A stretch of 64,000 nt of DNA from JAGXRK01 sp963804005 (lineage in GTDB: Bacteria; Bacteroidota; Ignavibacteria; Ignavibacteriales; Ignavibacteriaceae), in contig CAWDOP010000013.1 of the NCBI GenBank assembly GCA_963804005.1, forward strand, positions 1 to 64,000. The letters run 5' to 3'. The position numbers and the translations under genes were made by a program. Below the pieces are notes generated by a model that searched no databases, had not been told where the DNA came from, and saw only the letters and a program-made list of their open reading frames with translations. Within the stretch, counting starts at the first letter, position 1, and every line of letters begins with the position of its first letter. Positions 43,805 through 52,116 of the stretch are shown piece by piece.

Positions 43805-44356
43805 ATGAGAATGCGGATCATATCAGGCGAGTTCAAAGGTAGATTTATTAAAGTTCCTCAGTCAGATAAAATAAGACCAACAACAGACAGGGTTAGAGAA
43901 ACACTTTTTAATTTATTAAATAATCGCATCTCATTTAATGACATTACTGTGCTTGATATTTATTCCGGTTCCGGATCTTTGGGTTTGGAATGTTTAAGCA
44001 GGGGAGCATCTGAAGTTCATTTTATCGAAAAAGATTTTTTTATTTACAATAATCTTCTTGAGAATATAAAATCTCTTGGCGTTGTAGAACAATGTAAAGT
44101 TTTTAAGCAGGAAGCAATAAGATTCACTTCGCAGAAACCAAAAATCAAATATGATCTAATAATGGCTGACCCTCCGTTCTTCAAAGATGATATATATAAA
44201 GTAGTAGAGAATATTAAACTTAACGGTCACTTTTCAAATGAAGGTATAATGGTAATTGAGCGATCAATTCAAACCAAAGAAAAAGATATAAAATTTTTTA
44301 ATATAGAACCATTTAAGATAATAGGCGATACTTGTTTATATCAGATAGAGAGTTAA
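43805..44356 (+). CDS. rsmD: 16S rRNA (guanine(966)-N(2))-methyltransferase
   Basis: A 183-residue SAM-dependent methyltransferase. Signature segments: RIISGEFKGRFIKVP, RPTTDRVRETLFNLL, VLDIYSGSGSLGLECLSRGA (SAM motif I) and the catalytic DPPF in LIMADPPFF. RsmD methylates G966 of 16S rRNA in the 30S subunit. It sits in the conserved order before coaD. The second codon pair MRM allows a start at 43805 or 43811; the SD-like GAGGA favours the first. Confidence 0.93.
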   Translation: MRMRIISGEFKGRFIKVPQSDKIRPTTDRVRETLFNLLNNRISFNDITVLDIYSGSGSLGLECLSRGASEVHFIEKDFFIYNNLLENIKSLGVVEQCKVFKQEAIRFTSQKPKIKYDLIMADPPFFKDDIYKVVENIKLNGHFSNEGIMVIERSIQTKEKDIKFFNIEPFKIIGDTCLYQIES

Positions 44357-44427
44357 AAACTTTTAGTTTGAGAAATTTATTTTTATCATACTACTGTTAA
44401 TTAAAAAATTTATTTGTAAAGAAATCA

Positions 44428-44904
44428 ATGAAAAAAGTAATTTACCCCGGCACATTCGATCCCGTTACTTACGGGCACATAGATATTGTAAAACGCGCAG
44501 TTGATCTTTTTGCTTCAGTAGTCGTTACAGTCGCAGTTAATCCAACAAAGCAGCAATTATTCACAACTGAAGAAAGAGTGAATATGCTGAATGATAGTTT
44601 AATTGGATATAATACAGTTACGGTTGATTCATTTGAGGGCTTGCTTGTTGATCATGCCAAAGAAGTCGGTGCAACGGGAATAATAAGAGGTTTGCGCCAG
44701 GTAAGTGATTTTGAATTTGAATTCCAGATGGCACTTATGAACAGAAAGCTTGCCGATGATATTGCCACAATATTTTTAATGCCTCACGAAAAATACACTT
44801 ACCTCAATTCAACAATTATTCGCAACCTTGCATCACTTAAAGCAGATGTAAGTGATTTTGTTCCGCCAATTGTTCAGCAAGCATTGAAGAAGAAGTTTGG
44901 GTAA
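44428..44904 (+). CDS. coaD: Pantetheine-phosphate adenylyltransferase
   Basis: A 158-residue PPAT that adenylates 4'-phosphopantetheine to dephospho-CoA. It begins KVIYPGTFDPVTYGHIDIVKRA, with the HIGH-type GHID motif. GIIRGLRQVSDFEFEFQMALMNR follows. The KTYLNST-type stretch (KYTYLNSTIIRNLASL) takes the place of the usual ISSTLVRE. The rsmD-coaD adjacency is conserved in many bacteria. Confidence 0.95.
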   Translation: MKKVIYPGTFDPVTYGHIDIVKRAVDLFASVVVTVAVNPTKQQLFTTEERVNMLNDSLIGYNTVTVDSFEGLLVDHAKEVGATGIIRGLRQVSDFEFEFQMALMNRKLADDIATIFLMPHEKYTYLNSTIIRNLASLKADVSDFVPPIVQQALKKKFG

Positions 44905-44916
44905 ATAAATTTAACT

Positions 44917-45252
44917 ATGAAAAAATATCTAATAATCTTTCATTCACTTTTGCTGCTTGCAGTTTTGACATTAACATTTATGGGCTTAAAGGAAATACTG
45001 ATTATTACTTTTCCTCCAATTGTTCTGATAGTTTTAATGATCATATTTATTGTGAATGAGTCAAAGTTTATAGTTATTCCTACTATCTTACTTGTCTTTA
45101 TTGTAACCTTTGTTTTTGCTTTAATGGTTGTCGGGAATATTGTTTGGTCTAAGGGAACTGTGTTTCTGGTAATTATTTTATACGTCTTATTCCTGGCTGC
45201 AGAGTCAATTACAATTGTTTTTGCATTGAAATACTTTAAAAAGCAAATTTAA
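44917..45252 (+). CDS. Small multispanning membrane protein, unknown function
   Basis: A 111-residue very hydrophobic protein with about four predicted membrane helices (roughly residues 4-22, 26-44, 51-72 and 82-105). Short loops contain few charges. No family is recognised. It starts 12 bases after coaD and is probably co-transcribed. Confidence 0.65.
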   Translation: MKKYLIIFHSLLLLAVLTLTFMGLKEILIITFPPIVLIVLMIIFIVNESKFIVIPTILLVFIVTFVFALMVVGNIVWSKGTVFLVIILYVLFLAAESITIVFALKYFKKQI

Positions 45253-45368
45253 AGTAGATTTCATTTCAATAATTTCATATAAATTACCCGATATTTCTTG
45301 CTTATCATAAATACTAAAAATAATTTGACAGTCTAAATATTTTATTACTTTTATCTCAAGGTTTCTTT

Positions 45369-46586
45369 ATGAGTCTCAGTTTAATAGCCAAATCAATAAA
45401 AGCCTCTCCGACTCTCAAGCTTAATGAGAAATTTGCCATTTTGAAGGAAAAAGGTGATCCTGTAATTCACCTTGGCGGAGGAGAGCCAAAAAGTAAAGCG
45501 CCAATGGATGCTATGCTTGCAGCAGTTGCCCTTCTAAATTCAGGTGAAGTCCGTTATGCACCTGCAGATGGAATTCCCGCACTTAAACAAGCAATAATTC
45601 GTTACACAGAAGAATTTTATGATAGAAAAGTAAAACCGGAACATGTTATTGCATCAAGCGGAGCTAAACAAGCAGTAATGGTTGCATTACAGGCAATCCT
45701 TAATCCACAGGAAGAAGTAATTTTTCCTGCTCCGTATTGGGTTAGTTATCCCGATATGGCAAGACTAATTGGAGCAATTCCAATTCCTGCTCTACCTGAA
45801 GATGGAACATTCTATCCAAGATTAAAAGATATTGAAGATCGGGTTGGTTCATATACTAAATGTATTATCATCAACAGTCCGAACAACCCATCAGGTGCGA
45901 TGTATTCTGAAGAGTTCATTGCTGATGTAGTTGAGTTCTGCGAAAAGAAAGATATCTGGCTGATAATGGATGATATATACCATCGTCTTATTTTCGATGG
46001 AAGAAAACCGATTAACTGTTATAATTATGCAAAGAAAAAAGATGAAAACTCTAAGCTGATTGTCATAAATGGAGTTTCGAAGCAGTATGCGATGACAGGT
46101 TACAGAATAGGTTGGGCTGTTGGTAATAAAAAAGTGATCGAAGCTATGAGCAATATTCAGGGACACCAGACATCAGGTCCCTCTGTTCTCTTACAGAAAG
46201 CTGCTGTCGGTGCATTGAATGGAATTCAATCTGGTGTGGAAAGTTTAAGAGTAACACTTGAAAATAACCGTAATGTTATGATTGATCTTCTGAATTCATT
46301 TGAAGGTGTTAAAGTAACTAAACCGGATGGAACATTTTATTGCCTGGCAGATTTTTCTGTTTATGAAAAAAATTCAAGCAAACTTTCTGAATTCTTAATA
46401 GAGAAAGTTCAAGTTCTTACTGTTCCCGGAAAAGAATTCGGGTTAGATGGTTATTTAAGACTCAGTTATTGTGGGGGAATAAAAGATATTCAGGAAGGAA
46501 TTGAAAGAATGAAATGGGCACTCGATCCGAATTCACCAAATGAATTATATATTGGCGACAGAAAATTAGTGAGGGATTGGTCATGA
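45369..46586 (+). CDS. Pyridoxal-phosphate aminotransferase (class I/II, aspartate-type)
   Basis: A 405-residue fold type I aminotransferase. GGGEPKSKAP (N-terminal substrate region), SGAKQAVMVALQAI, NSPNNPSGAMYSEEFI, MDDIYHRLIFDG and the PLP-binding Lys in VINGVSKQYAMTGYRIGW are all in place, and the C-terminal LRLSYCGG arginine segment is present. The AspB/aspartate aminotransferase branch is the closest fit, giving glutamate and oxaloacetate exchange. The stop overlaps the pckA start as ATGA, so oxaloacetate production and its use by PEP carboxykinase are translationally coupled. The precise amino acid specificity is not certain. Confidence 0.9.
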   Translation: MSLSLIAKSIKASPTLKLNEKFAILKEKGDPVIHLGGGEPKSKAPMDAMLAAVALLNSGEVRYAPADGIPALKQAIIRYTEEFYDRKVKPEHVIASSGAKQAVMVALQAILNPQEEVIFPAPYWVSYPDMARLIGAIPIPALPEDGTFYPRLKDIEDRVGSYTKCIIINSPNNPSGAMYSEEFIADVVEFCEKKDIWLIMDDIYHRLIFDGRKPINCYNYAKKKDENSKLIVINGVSKQYAMTGYRIGWAVGNKKVIEAMSNIQGHQTSGPSVLLQKAAVGALNGIQSGVESLRVTLENNRNVMIDLLNSFEGVKVTKPDGTFYCLADFSVYEKNSSKLSEFLIEKVQVLTVPGKEFGLDGYLRLSYCGGIKDIQEGIERMKWALDPNSPNELYIGDRKLVRDWS

Positions 46587-48226
46587 AATATCTCGAATTC
46601 AATACACCCGCAACTAAACAGGCAATGGAGCTTGCTTCGGATTTTAGATTAAAGAACCAGGGATTGACCGATCTAGATCGTGTTTTCTGGAATCTACCTG
46701 ATGAAGCACTTTATGAAGAAATAATTTTCCGTAATGAAGGAAGAATTAGCAAACAAGGTCCAATTGTTGTTAATACTGGCAAACATACTGCCCGTGCTGC
46801 TGCAGATAAATTTGTTGTTCAGGAACAAAGTACAAAGGATAATATCTGGTGGGGAGTTTATAATCGTCCATTTAGTTCAGAAAAATTTAATCAGTTGATG
46901 GGAAGAGTTCAGTCATTCTGCCAGGGTGAAGAATTATTTGTTCAAGATTGTTACGCAGCTGCTGATCCTGATTACAAAATGCCAATTCGCATAATCACAG
47001 ACAAAGCCTGGCATAGTCTTTTTGCTAGAAATATGTTCATCACAACTGAAGATAGGGATGAGTTAAAGAAGTTTATCCCAGAGTTTACAGTACTTACCTT
47101 ATCCGGCTTTAAAGTTGATCCCGCTATTGATGGAACAAGAACTGAAACAGCCATCATATTAAATTTTGCTCAACGAACTGCAATAATTGCAAATTCACTT
47201 TATGGCGGTGAGATAAAAAAATCAATTTTTACTGTTCTAAACTTCTTATTGACATTTCAGGATGTTCTTCCTATGCACTGCTCGGCAAATGTCGGAAAGA
47301 AAGGCGACGTTGCACTTTTCTTTGGATTAAGCGGGACAGGTAAAACCACATTATCTGCTGATCCGAACCGTTTGCTTATCGGTGATGATGAACATGGCTG
47401 GAGCAATAATGGTGTTTTTAATTTTGAGGGCGGTTGTTATGCAAAAGTAATTCGTCTTTCTGCCGAACATGAACCAGAGATTTATGCAACTACCCAAAGA
47501 TATGGAACGATATTGGAAAATGTAGTTTATGATCCTGTAAGTAGAAACATTGATCTTGATGATGATCATATAACTGAAAATACAAGATGTTCATATCCTA
47601 TTGAGTTCATTCCGAATATTGTTCCTGATGGATACGTGAAAAGTCATCCGAAGAACATTATCTTTTTAACCTGTGATGCATCAGGAGTAATGCCTCCAAT
47701 TGCAAGATTAAATCCTGCTCAAGCACAGTATCATTTCATCAGTGGCTACACTTCTAAGATAGCAGGAACCGAAATCGGGTTAGGCATTGAACCGCAGATA
47801 ACTTTTAGTGCGTGCTTCGGTGCACCATTTATGGTGCGGCATCCGTTTGAATATGCTGCAATGCTTAAAGAAAGAATGTTAAAACATAATGCAAATGTCT
47901 GGCTGGTTAATACCGGCTGGGTTGGTGGAAGATTCGGAGTAGGGAAAAGGATCAGCATTCGTCATACAAGAAATCTTCTTAATGCTGCATTGGAAGGCAA
48001 ATTAGATAGTGTTAAATATAGAAAAGACAAGTTATTTGGATTTGAAGTTCCTATGTCCTGTCCTGAAGTTCCTGAAGATGTTCTCGAACCATCCAACTCC
48101 TGGGGAAATAAAGATGAATATTGGAAAAAGTATGATGCACTTGTAGCTAGATTTGTAGAGAATTTTAAGTTGTTTGAAAAAGGCTGTTCCGATGAGGTTA
48201 AAAAGGCAGGACCAAAAAGATTGTAG
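46583..48226 (+). CDS. pckA: Phosphoenolpyruvate carboxykinase (ATP), divergent paralogue
   Basis: A 547-residue ATP-dependent PEPCK-fold protein. It keeps the kinase-1a loop (GLSGTGKTTLSADP), the kinase-2 motif (GDDEHGW), the HCSANVG segment, the YGGEIKKSIF substrate loop and the ENTRCSYPI arginine motif. The normally invariant TGRSP element is TARAA (Ala70-Arg71-Ala72-Ala73), so the substrate Arg is kept but Gly, Ser and Pro are replaced. The second paralogue 2 kb away has the canonical form. The enzyme interconverts oxaloacetate + ATP with PEP + CO2; the altered loop leaves its activity open. The start is the ATG overlapping the aminotransferase stop. Confidence 0.88.
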   Translation: MKYLEFNTPATKQAMELASDFRLKNQGLTDLDRVFWNLPDEALYEEIIFRNEGRISKQGPIVVNTGKHTARAAADKFVVQEQSTKDNIWWGVYNRPFSSEKFNQLMGRVQSFCQGEELFVQDCYAAADPDYKMPIRIITDKAWHSLFARNMFITTEDRDELKKFIPEFTVLTLSGFKVDPAIDGTRTETAIILNFAQRTAIIANSLYGGEIKKSIFTVLNFLLTFQDVLPMHCSANVGKKGDVALFFGLSGTGKTTLSADPNRLLIGDDEHGWSNNGVFNFEGGCYAKVIRLSAEHEPEIYATTQRYGTILENVVYDPVSRNIDLDDDHITENTRCSYPIEFIPNIVPDGYVKSHPKNIIFLTCDASGVMPPIARLNPAQAQYHFISGYTSKIAGTEIGLGIEPQITFSACFGAPFMVRHPFEYAAMLKERMLKHNANVWLVNTGWVGGRFGVGKRISIRHTRNLLNAALEGKLDSVKYRKDKLFGFEVPMSCPEVPEDVLEPSNSWGNKDEYWKKYDALVARFVENFKLFEKGCSDEVKKAGPKRL

Positions 48227-48240
48227 AAAATTTATACCAC

Positions 48241-48272
48241 AGCTCAGGACTCCCGTCCTGAGCTATTCTTTT
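48241..48272 (+). terminator. Rho-independent terminator after first pckA
   Basis: A 10-bp perfect stem AGCTCAGGAC/GTCCTGAGCT with a TCCC loop and ATTCTTTTT following, 15 bases after the stop. Confidence 0.88.
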
Positions 48273-48408
48273 TACTACACTTCTCAATTCTTTATAGTTG
48301 AACTTTAAAAATTTATATATTTAACTGTTGTTTTGCTCACCAATTCAAATTTAATTGAAGGACTCAGAAAATTTCTTTAAGTTCGCCAATGTATTTTTAA
48401 TTAAATGA

Positions 48409-49137
48409 ATGGTTGTCATGAATCTTGATGTACTTGTATTTGCAGCTCATCCAGATGACGCTGAACTTGCCATGGGAGGCACAATTGCTAAATTTGCTAA
48501 AGCTAATTTAAAAGTTGGAATTATTGATTTAACAAAAGGTGAATTAGGAACGCGGGGAAGTGCAGATATCCGTCAAAAAGAGGCTTTTAAAGCAGCAAAA
48601 ATACTAAAATCGTCTGTTCGTGAAAATCTTGATATTCCCGATGGTAATATTGCATTAAATAAAGAGAATCTTATTAAAGTTTTAAAAGTAATTCGTAAAT
48701 ACAAACCTAAAATAATCTTTGCTCCTTATTTTAACGACAGACATCCTGATCATATCGATGCGAGCAAGCTTGTTAAAAGAGCTATGTTTTCAACAGGTCT
48801 TCAAAAAATAAAAACCTTCGATAAGGAAATTCCGCAGCAAACTTACCGCCCTGAAAAAATTCTTTATTATATGCAAACGTATACATTCAAACCTTCATTT
48901 ATCATTGATATTAGTGAAACATTTGATACGAAAATGAAAGCTGTGCAAGCTTATTCAACTCAATTTCATAATTCCAGAAGCATTGAACCAGAAACATTTA
49001 TAAGCAAACCCGGATTTCTAGATTATATAAAATCAAGGGCTGTGTTTTATGGTTTTCAGATCAGAAAAAATTGCGGTGAAGCTTTTTTCTGTGAAGAAGA
49101 AATTGAGATGGATATTAAAACTTTGTTAGGTACTTAA
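48409..49137 (+). CDS. bshB1: Bacillithiol biosynthesis deacetylase BshB1
   Basis: A 242-residue LmbE/PIG-L zinc deacetylase of the BshB1 class. Motifs are AAHPDDAELAMGGTIAKF (metal-binding HPDD), DLTKGELGTRGS (a BshB1 hallmark) and FNDRHPDHIDAS (second His). The ending YFSTQFHNS-like segment (AYSTQFHNSRSIEPETFIS) is also typical. It removes acetyl from GlcNAc-malate in bacillithiol synthesis. The two other bacillithiol genes are not in this window. The start is ATG 48409 or 48418. Its stop lies within the opposing receiver-kinase gene (convergent 12-base overlap). Confidence 0.93.
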   Translation: MVVMNLDVLVFAAHPDDAELAMGGTIAKFAKANLKVGIIDLTKGELGTRGSADIRQKEAFKAAKILKSSVRENLDIPDGNIALNKENLIKVLKVIRKYKPKIIFAPYFNDRHPDHIDASKLVKRAMFSTGLQKIKTFDKEIPQQTYRPEKILYYMQTYTFKPSFIIDISETFDTKMKAVQAYSTQFHNSRSIEPETFISKPGFLDYIKSRAVFYGFQIRKNCGEAFFCEEEIEMDIKTLLGT

Positions 49138-50229
49138 ATTTTGGTTTTGCTCTACTAACGGGAATAACATAGTTATTTCAGTATAATCTCCGAATTTGCT
49201 TTTAATGTTAAATTTTCCGCCATACATTTCAGTAAGTTCTTGTGATATGGTTAATCCTAGACCCATACCTTGTTGTTCGTATTTATCGCGATCAAACTGA
49301 ACATAAGCGTCTATCTGCTTTACCTGCTCATCCGTCATACCTCTTCCATTGTCTTTGATTTTAATAATAAAGTCTTTTCCGCTTGTATAAGACTCAACTG
49401 CAACCAAGCTGCCTGCTGTTGAAAATTTAAAAGCATTATCAACCAATTCTTCAAGTACAACATTCAATTCATTTAATGAAATTTTAATTATACCGTCCGT
49501 TCCTTTTACAACAAGGTCGTTTATCCTGTTATATCTTGATGCAATTGTTTCGGAAATAGATTTGATTAATGAATGTGAAATTAAAGTAGGTTCAGCTTGA
49601 AATTCTACTTTAAAGTTGGCGTCACCTGATACGAGTTTAAGTTTCGTAAATACAATAAAATTCTGAATCATTTTGTTTAATCTTACACCAGCATCATAGA
49701 TTGATTTGGAATATTCAATTATTGCAGGGTCAGTATTCTCTTTATATCTGTCTATCAATAACTGAGCGTAACCAATTATAGAAACCAGTGGTGTCCTGAA
49801 TTCGTGAGGTAATTTATGAACAAGGCTTTTGCGCAAATCATGGAAGCGTTCTTTAAGTTCTTGATTTTTATTTAACCTTGTTTTAATGGCTGATAAAAGG
49901 TCTTCTGTAAGAAATGGTTTTGTTAGGTAATCGTCTGCACCTAATTCCATACCTTTTCTGATGTCACCTTTTTCTACCAACGCTGTGAGAAAAATAAAAG
50001 GAATAGACGAAGTTCTGGAATCTCTTCTTAGTTCCTTTAATACTTCGTGACCGTTCAATCCGGGCATTTTTATATCACAAATAATTATATCTGGTAGTTC
50101 CGTGCGAGCAATGTCAATTCCTTCTGTACCATCACCAGCCTGCAGGCATTTGAATCCCTCAACCTCAAGAAAATCTGCAATGGCTTGTCTTAGATCATTT
50201 TCATCTTCTATTATTAAAATTCTATCCAT
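49126..50229 (-). CDS. Receiver domain fused to histidine kinase core
   Basis: A 367-residue protein with the domains in reverse order to most hybrids. A CheY-like receiver comes first (residues 1-120), with the phospho-acceptor Asp52 in ICDIKMPG, acidic Glu8/Asp9 and Lys104. A HisKA-type helix follows with His142 in KLPHEFRTPL, then an HATPase with NALVDNAF-like (LEELVDNAFKF), IKDNGRGM and GMGLGLTI boxes. No sensor or membrane segment is present, so input must come through the receiver. This order suggests an ATP-binding response regulator or phosphorelay intermediate. The ATG at 50229 is used; the longer frame would add 23 non-family residues. Confidence 0.9.
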   Translation of the reverse strand: MDRILIIEDENDLRQAIADFLEVEGFKCLQAGDGTEGIDIARTELPDIIICDIKMPGLNGHEVLKELRRDSRTSSIPFIFLTALVEKGDIRKGMELGADDYLTKPFLTEDLLSAIKTRLNKNQELKERFHDLRKSLVHKLPHEFRTPLVSIIGYAQLLIDRYKENTDPAIIEYSKSIYDAGVRLNKMIQNFIVFTKLKLVSGDANFKVEFQAEPTLISHSLIKSISETIASRYNRINDLVVKGTDGIIKISLNELNVVLEELVDNAFKFSTAGSLVAVESYTSGKDFIIKIKDNGRGMTDEQVKQIDAYVQFDRDKYEQQGMGLGLTISQELTEMYGGKFNIKSKFGDYTEITMLFPLVEQNQNLST

Positions 50230-50423
50230 TTGGGTAATTCTTTGTAAATGTAAAGAGTTAATATAAAACTTTATTCGGAAAAAAATTAGTGTTATCATAA
50301 AATTATGAATTGTGCAAACCAGTAAATAATATTTATATTATACACAAAATGAGATATGGAAAATTCAAAATAATAAATCAGTTTATTTAATATTTTAAAT
50401 AAAAAAATAATTTAGGAGTTATT

Positions 50424-52025
50424 ATGATACTTAAAGATAGTGTTATAAAAGAATTGCAAAGCTTAGGAATACGTAATATTCGAGAGGTATTTTATAATTA
50501 TGGAACTCCTGCTTTGTATGAGCAAGTAATAAGAAGGAGAGAAGGACTAATTGCACATTTAGGGCCTATGGTTGTTAGAACAGGATATCATACAGGAAGA
50601 AGCCCTAATGATAAATTTTTTGTTCGCGAACCTTCAAGTGAAAATAATATTTGGTGGGGAAAAGAAAACAGAGATATACCTGAAGATAATTTTGAAAAAT
50701 TGTACTCTAAGATGAAGGCCTATATTCAGGGTAAAGATCTGTATGTTGAAGATTGTTATGTTAGCGCTGATCCTAAATATAAATTAGGTATAAGAGTTAT
50801 TTCTGAAAATGCCTGGCATACTTTATTTGCTAAAAATATGTTCAGAAGATATAACAGTGCTGAAGAACTAGAAAAACATAAAACTGATTTCACAATTATT
50901 CACATGCCGAATTACCACGCTGATAAAGAAGTTGATTGTACAAATTCGGAAGTTTTTGTAGTAGTAAATTTTGGAAAGAAACTTGTGCTTATCGGTGGAA
51001 CAAGTTATGGGGGTGAAATTAAAAAATCTATTTTTACAGTAATGAATTACTTAATGCCATTGCAAAATGTAATGTCAATGCATTGCTCTGCAAATGTTGG
51101 CAAAGATGATGATGTTGCCCTGTTCTTTGGATTAAGCGGTACTGGTAAAACAACACTTTCTGCCGATCCTAACAGAAGTTTAATTGGAGATGATGAGCAT
51201 GGCTGGAGCGAAAATGGTGTATTTAATTACGAAGGTGGATGTTATGCAAAAGTTATCAGATTATCACCTGAAGCTGAGCCCGATATTTACGAGTGTACAA
51301 GAAGATTTGGAACAATTTTAGAAAATGTTCAGATTGATGCTCATAACAGAAAGCTTGATCTTGACGATGATACATTCACAGAAAATACAAGGGCAGCTTA
51401 TCCATTAACTCATCTTCCCAATATAGTCGCAAGCGGAATGGCTGGGCATCCCAAAAATATAATAATGCTTACTGCTGATGCATTCGGGACTCTTCCTCCA
51501 ATTGCCAAACTAAGTGCTGAGCAGGCAATGTATCATTTTATATCCGGGTACACTGCTAAAGTTGCAGGAACAGAAAAAGGTGTAACAGAACCTAAAGCTA
51601 CATTCAGTACATGTTTCGGTGCGCCTTTCATGGCTCTTCATCCAAATGTTTATGCTAAACTTCTTGGACAAAAGATTAATAAGCATAAAGTAAATTGCTG
51701 GCTGGTGAATACAGGTTGGACAAGTGGACCTTATGGTGTTGGCAGTAGAATGAAAATACAACATACTCGTGCAATGTTAAGCGCTGCACTTGAAGGTAAA
51801 CTTGATAGAGTTGAATACTTTACAGATCCGTTTTTTAATCTACAGGTTCCAAAATCGTGTCCCAACGTGCCTGAAGAAGTACTTAATCCTAGAAATACCT
51901 GGTCAGATAAAAATGCTTATGATGCACAAGCAAAAAAACTTGCTAATATGTTTATTAAAAACTTTGAACAATATGCTGCGGATACTGATGACGCAATTAA
52001 AAAAGCCGGACCGAATAAATTTTGA
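50424..52025 (+). CDS. pckA: Phosphoenolpyruvate carboxykinase (ATP)
   Basis: A 533-residue canonical ATP-dependent PEPCK. The substrate motif TGYHTGRSPNDKF (Arg59) is intact, and the YGGEIKKSIF, HCSANVG, GLSGTGKTTLSADP, GDDEHGW and ENTRAAYPL elements follow in order. It converts oxaloacetate to PEP in gluconeogenesis or fixes CO2 in reverse. It is roughly half identical to the other copy (46583-48226), which has a degraded TGRSP loop; this one is therefore the likely housekeeping enzyme. TAGGAG precedes the ATG. It stands alone with about 120 bases of upstream DNA. Confidence 0.96.
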   Translation: MILKDSVIKELQSLGIRNIREVFYNYGTPALYEQVIRRREGLIAHLGPMVVRTGYHTGRSPNDKFFVREPSSENNIWWGKENRDIPEDNFEKLYSKMKAYIQGKDLYVEDCYVSADPKYKLGIRVISENAWHTLFAKNMFRRYNSAEELEKHKTDFTIIHMPNYHADKEVDCTNSEVFVVVNFGKKLVLIGGTSYGGEIKKSIFTVMNYLMPLQNVMSMHCSANVGKDDDVALFFGLSGTGKTTLSADPNRSLIGDDEHGWSENGVFNYEGGCYAKVIRLSPEAEPDIYECTRRFGTILENVQIDAHNRKLDLDDDTFTENTRAAYPLTHLPNIVASGMAGHPKNIIMLTADAFGTLPPIAKLSAEQAMYHFISGYTAKVAGTEKGVTEPKATFSTCFGAPFMALHPNVYAKLLGQKINKHKVNCWLVNTGWTSGPYGVGSRMKIQHTRAMLSAALEGKLDRVEYFTDPFFNLQVPKSCPNVPEEVLNPRNTWSDKNAYDAQAKKLANMFIKNFEQYAADTDDAIKKAGPNKF

Positions 52026-52084
52026 AAATGATAGTGATGTATCTTAAACTTATAGTTTTCAAATTGTTAAGTTATTTGATATTT

Positions 52085-52114
52085 AGTAGAGACGAATTTC
52101 AATTCGTCTCTACT
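52085..52114. terminator. Perfect 14-bp inverted repeat between convergent genes
   Basis: AGTAGAGACGAATT, a two-base loop and AATTCGTCTCTACT. It lies just after pckA and directly at the end of the methyltransferase gene (stop at 52117). It could terminate both, although the T tracts are weak. The GTAGAGACGAATT core with its mirror arm is also the form of dispersed palindromes known in many bacterial genomes. Confidence 0.7.
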
Positions 52115-52116
52115 AG

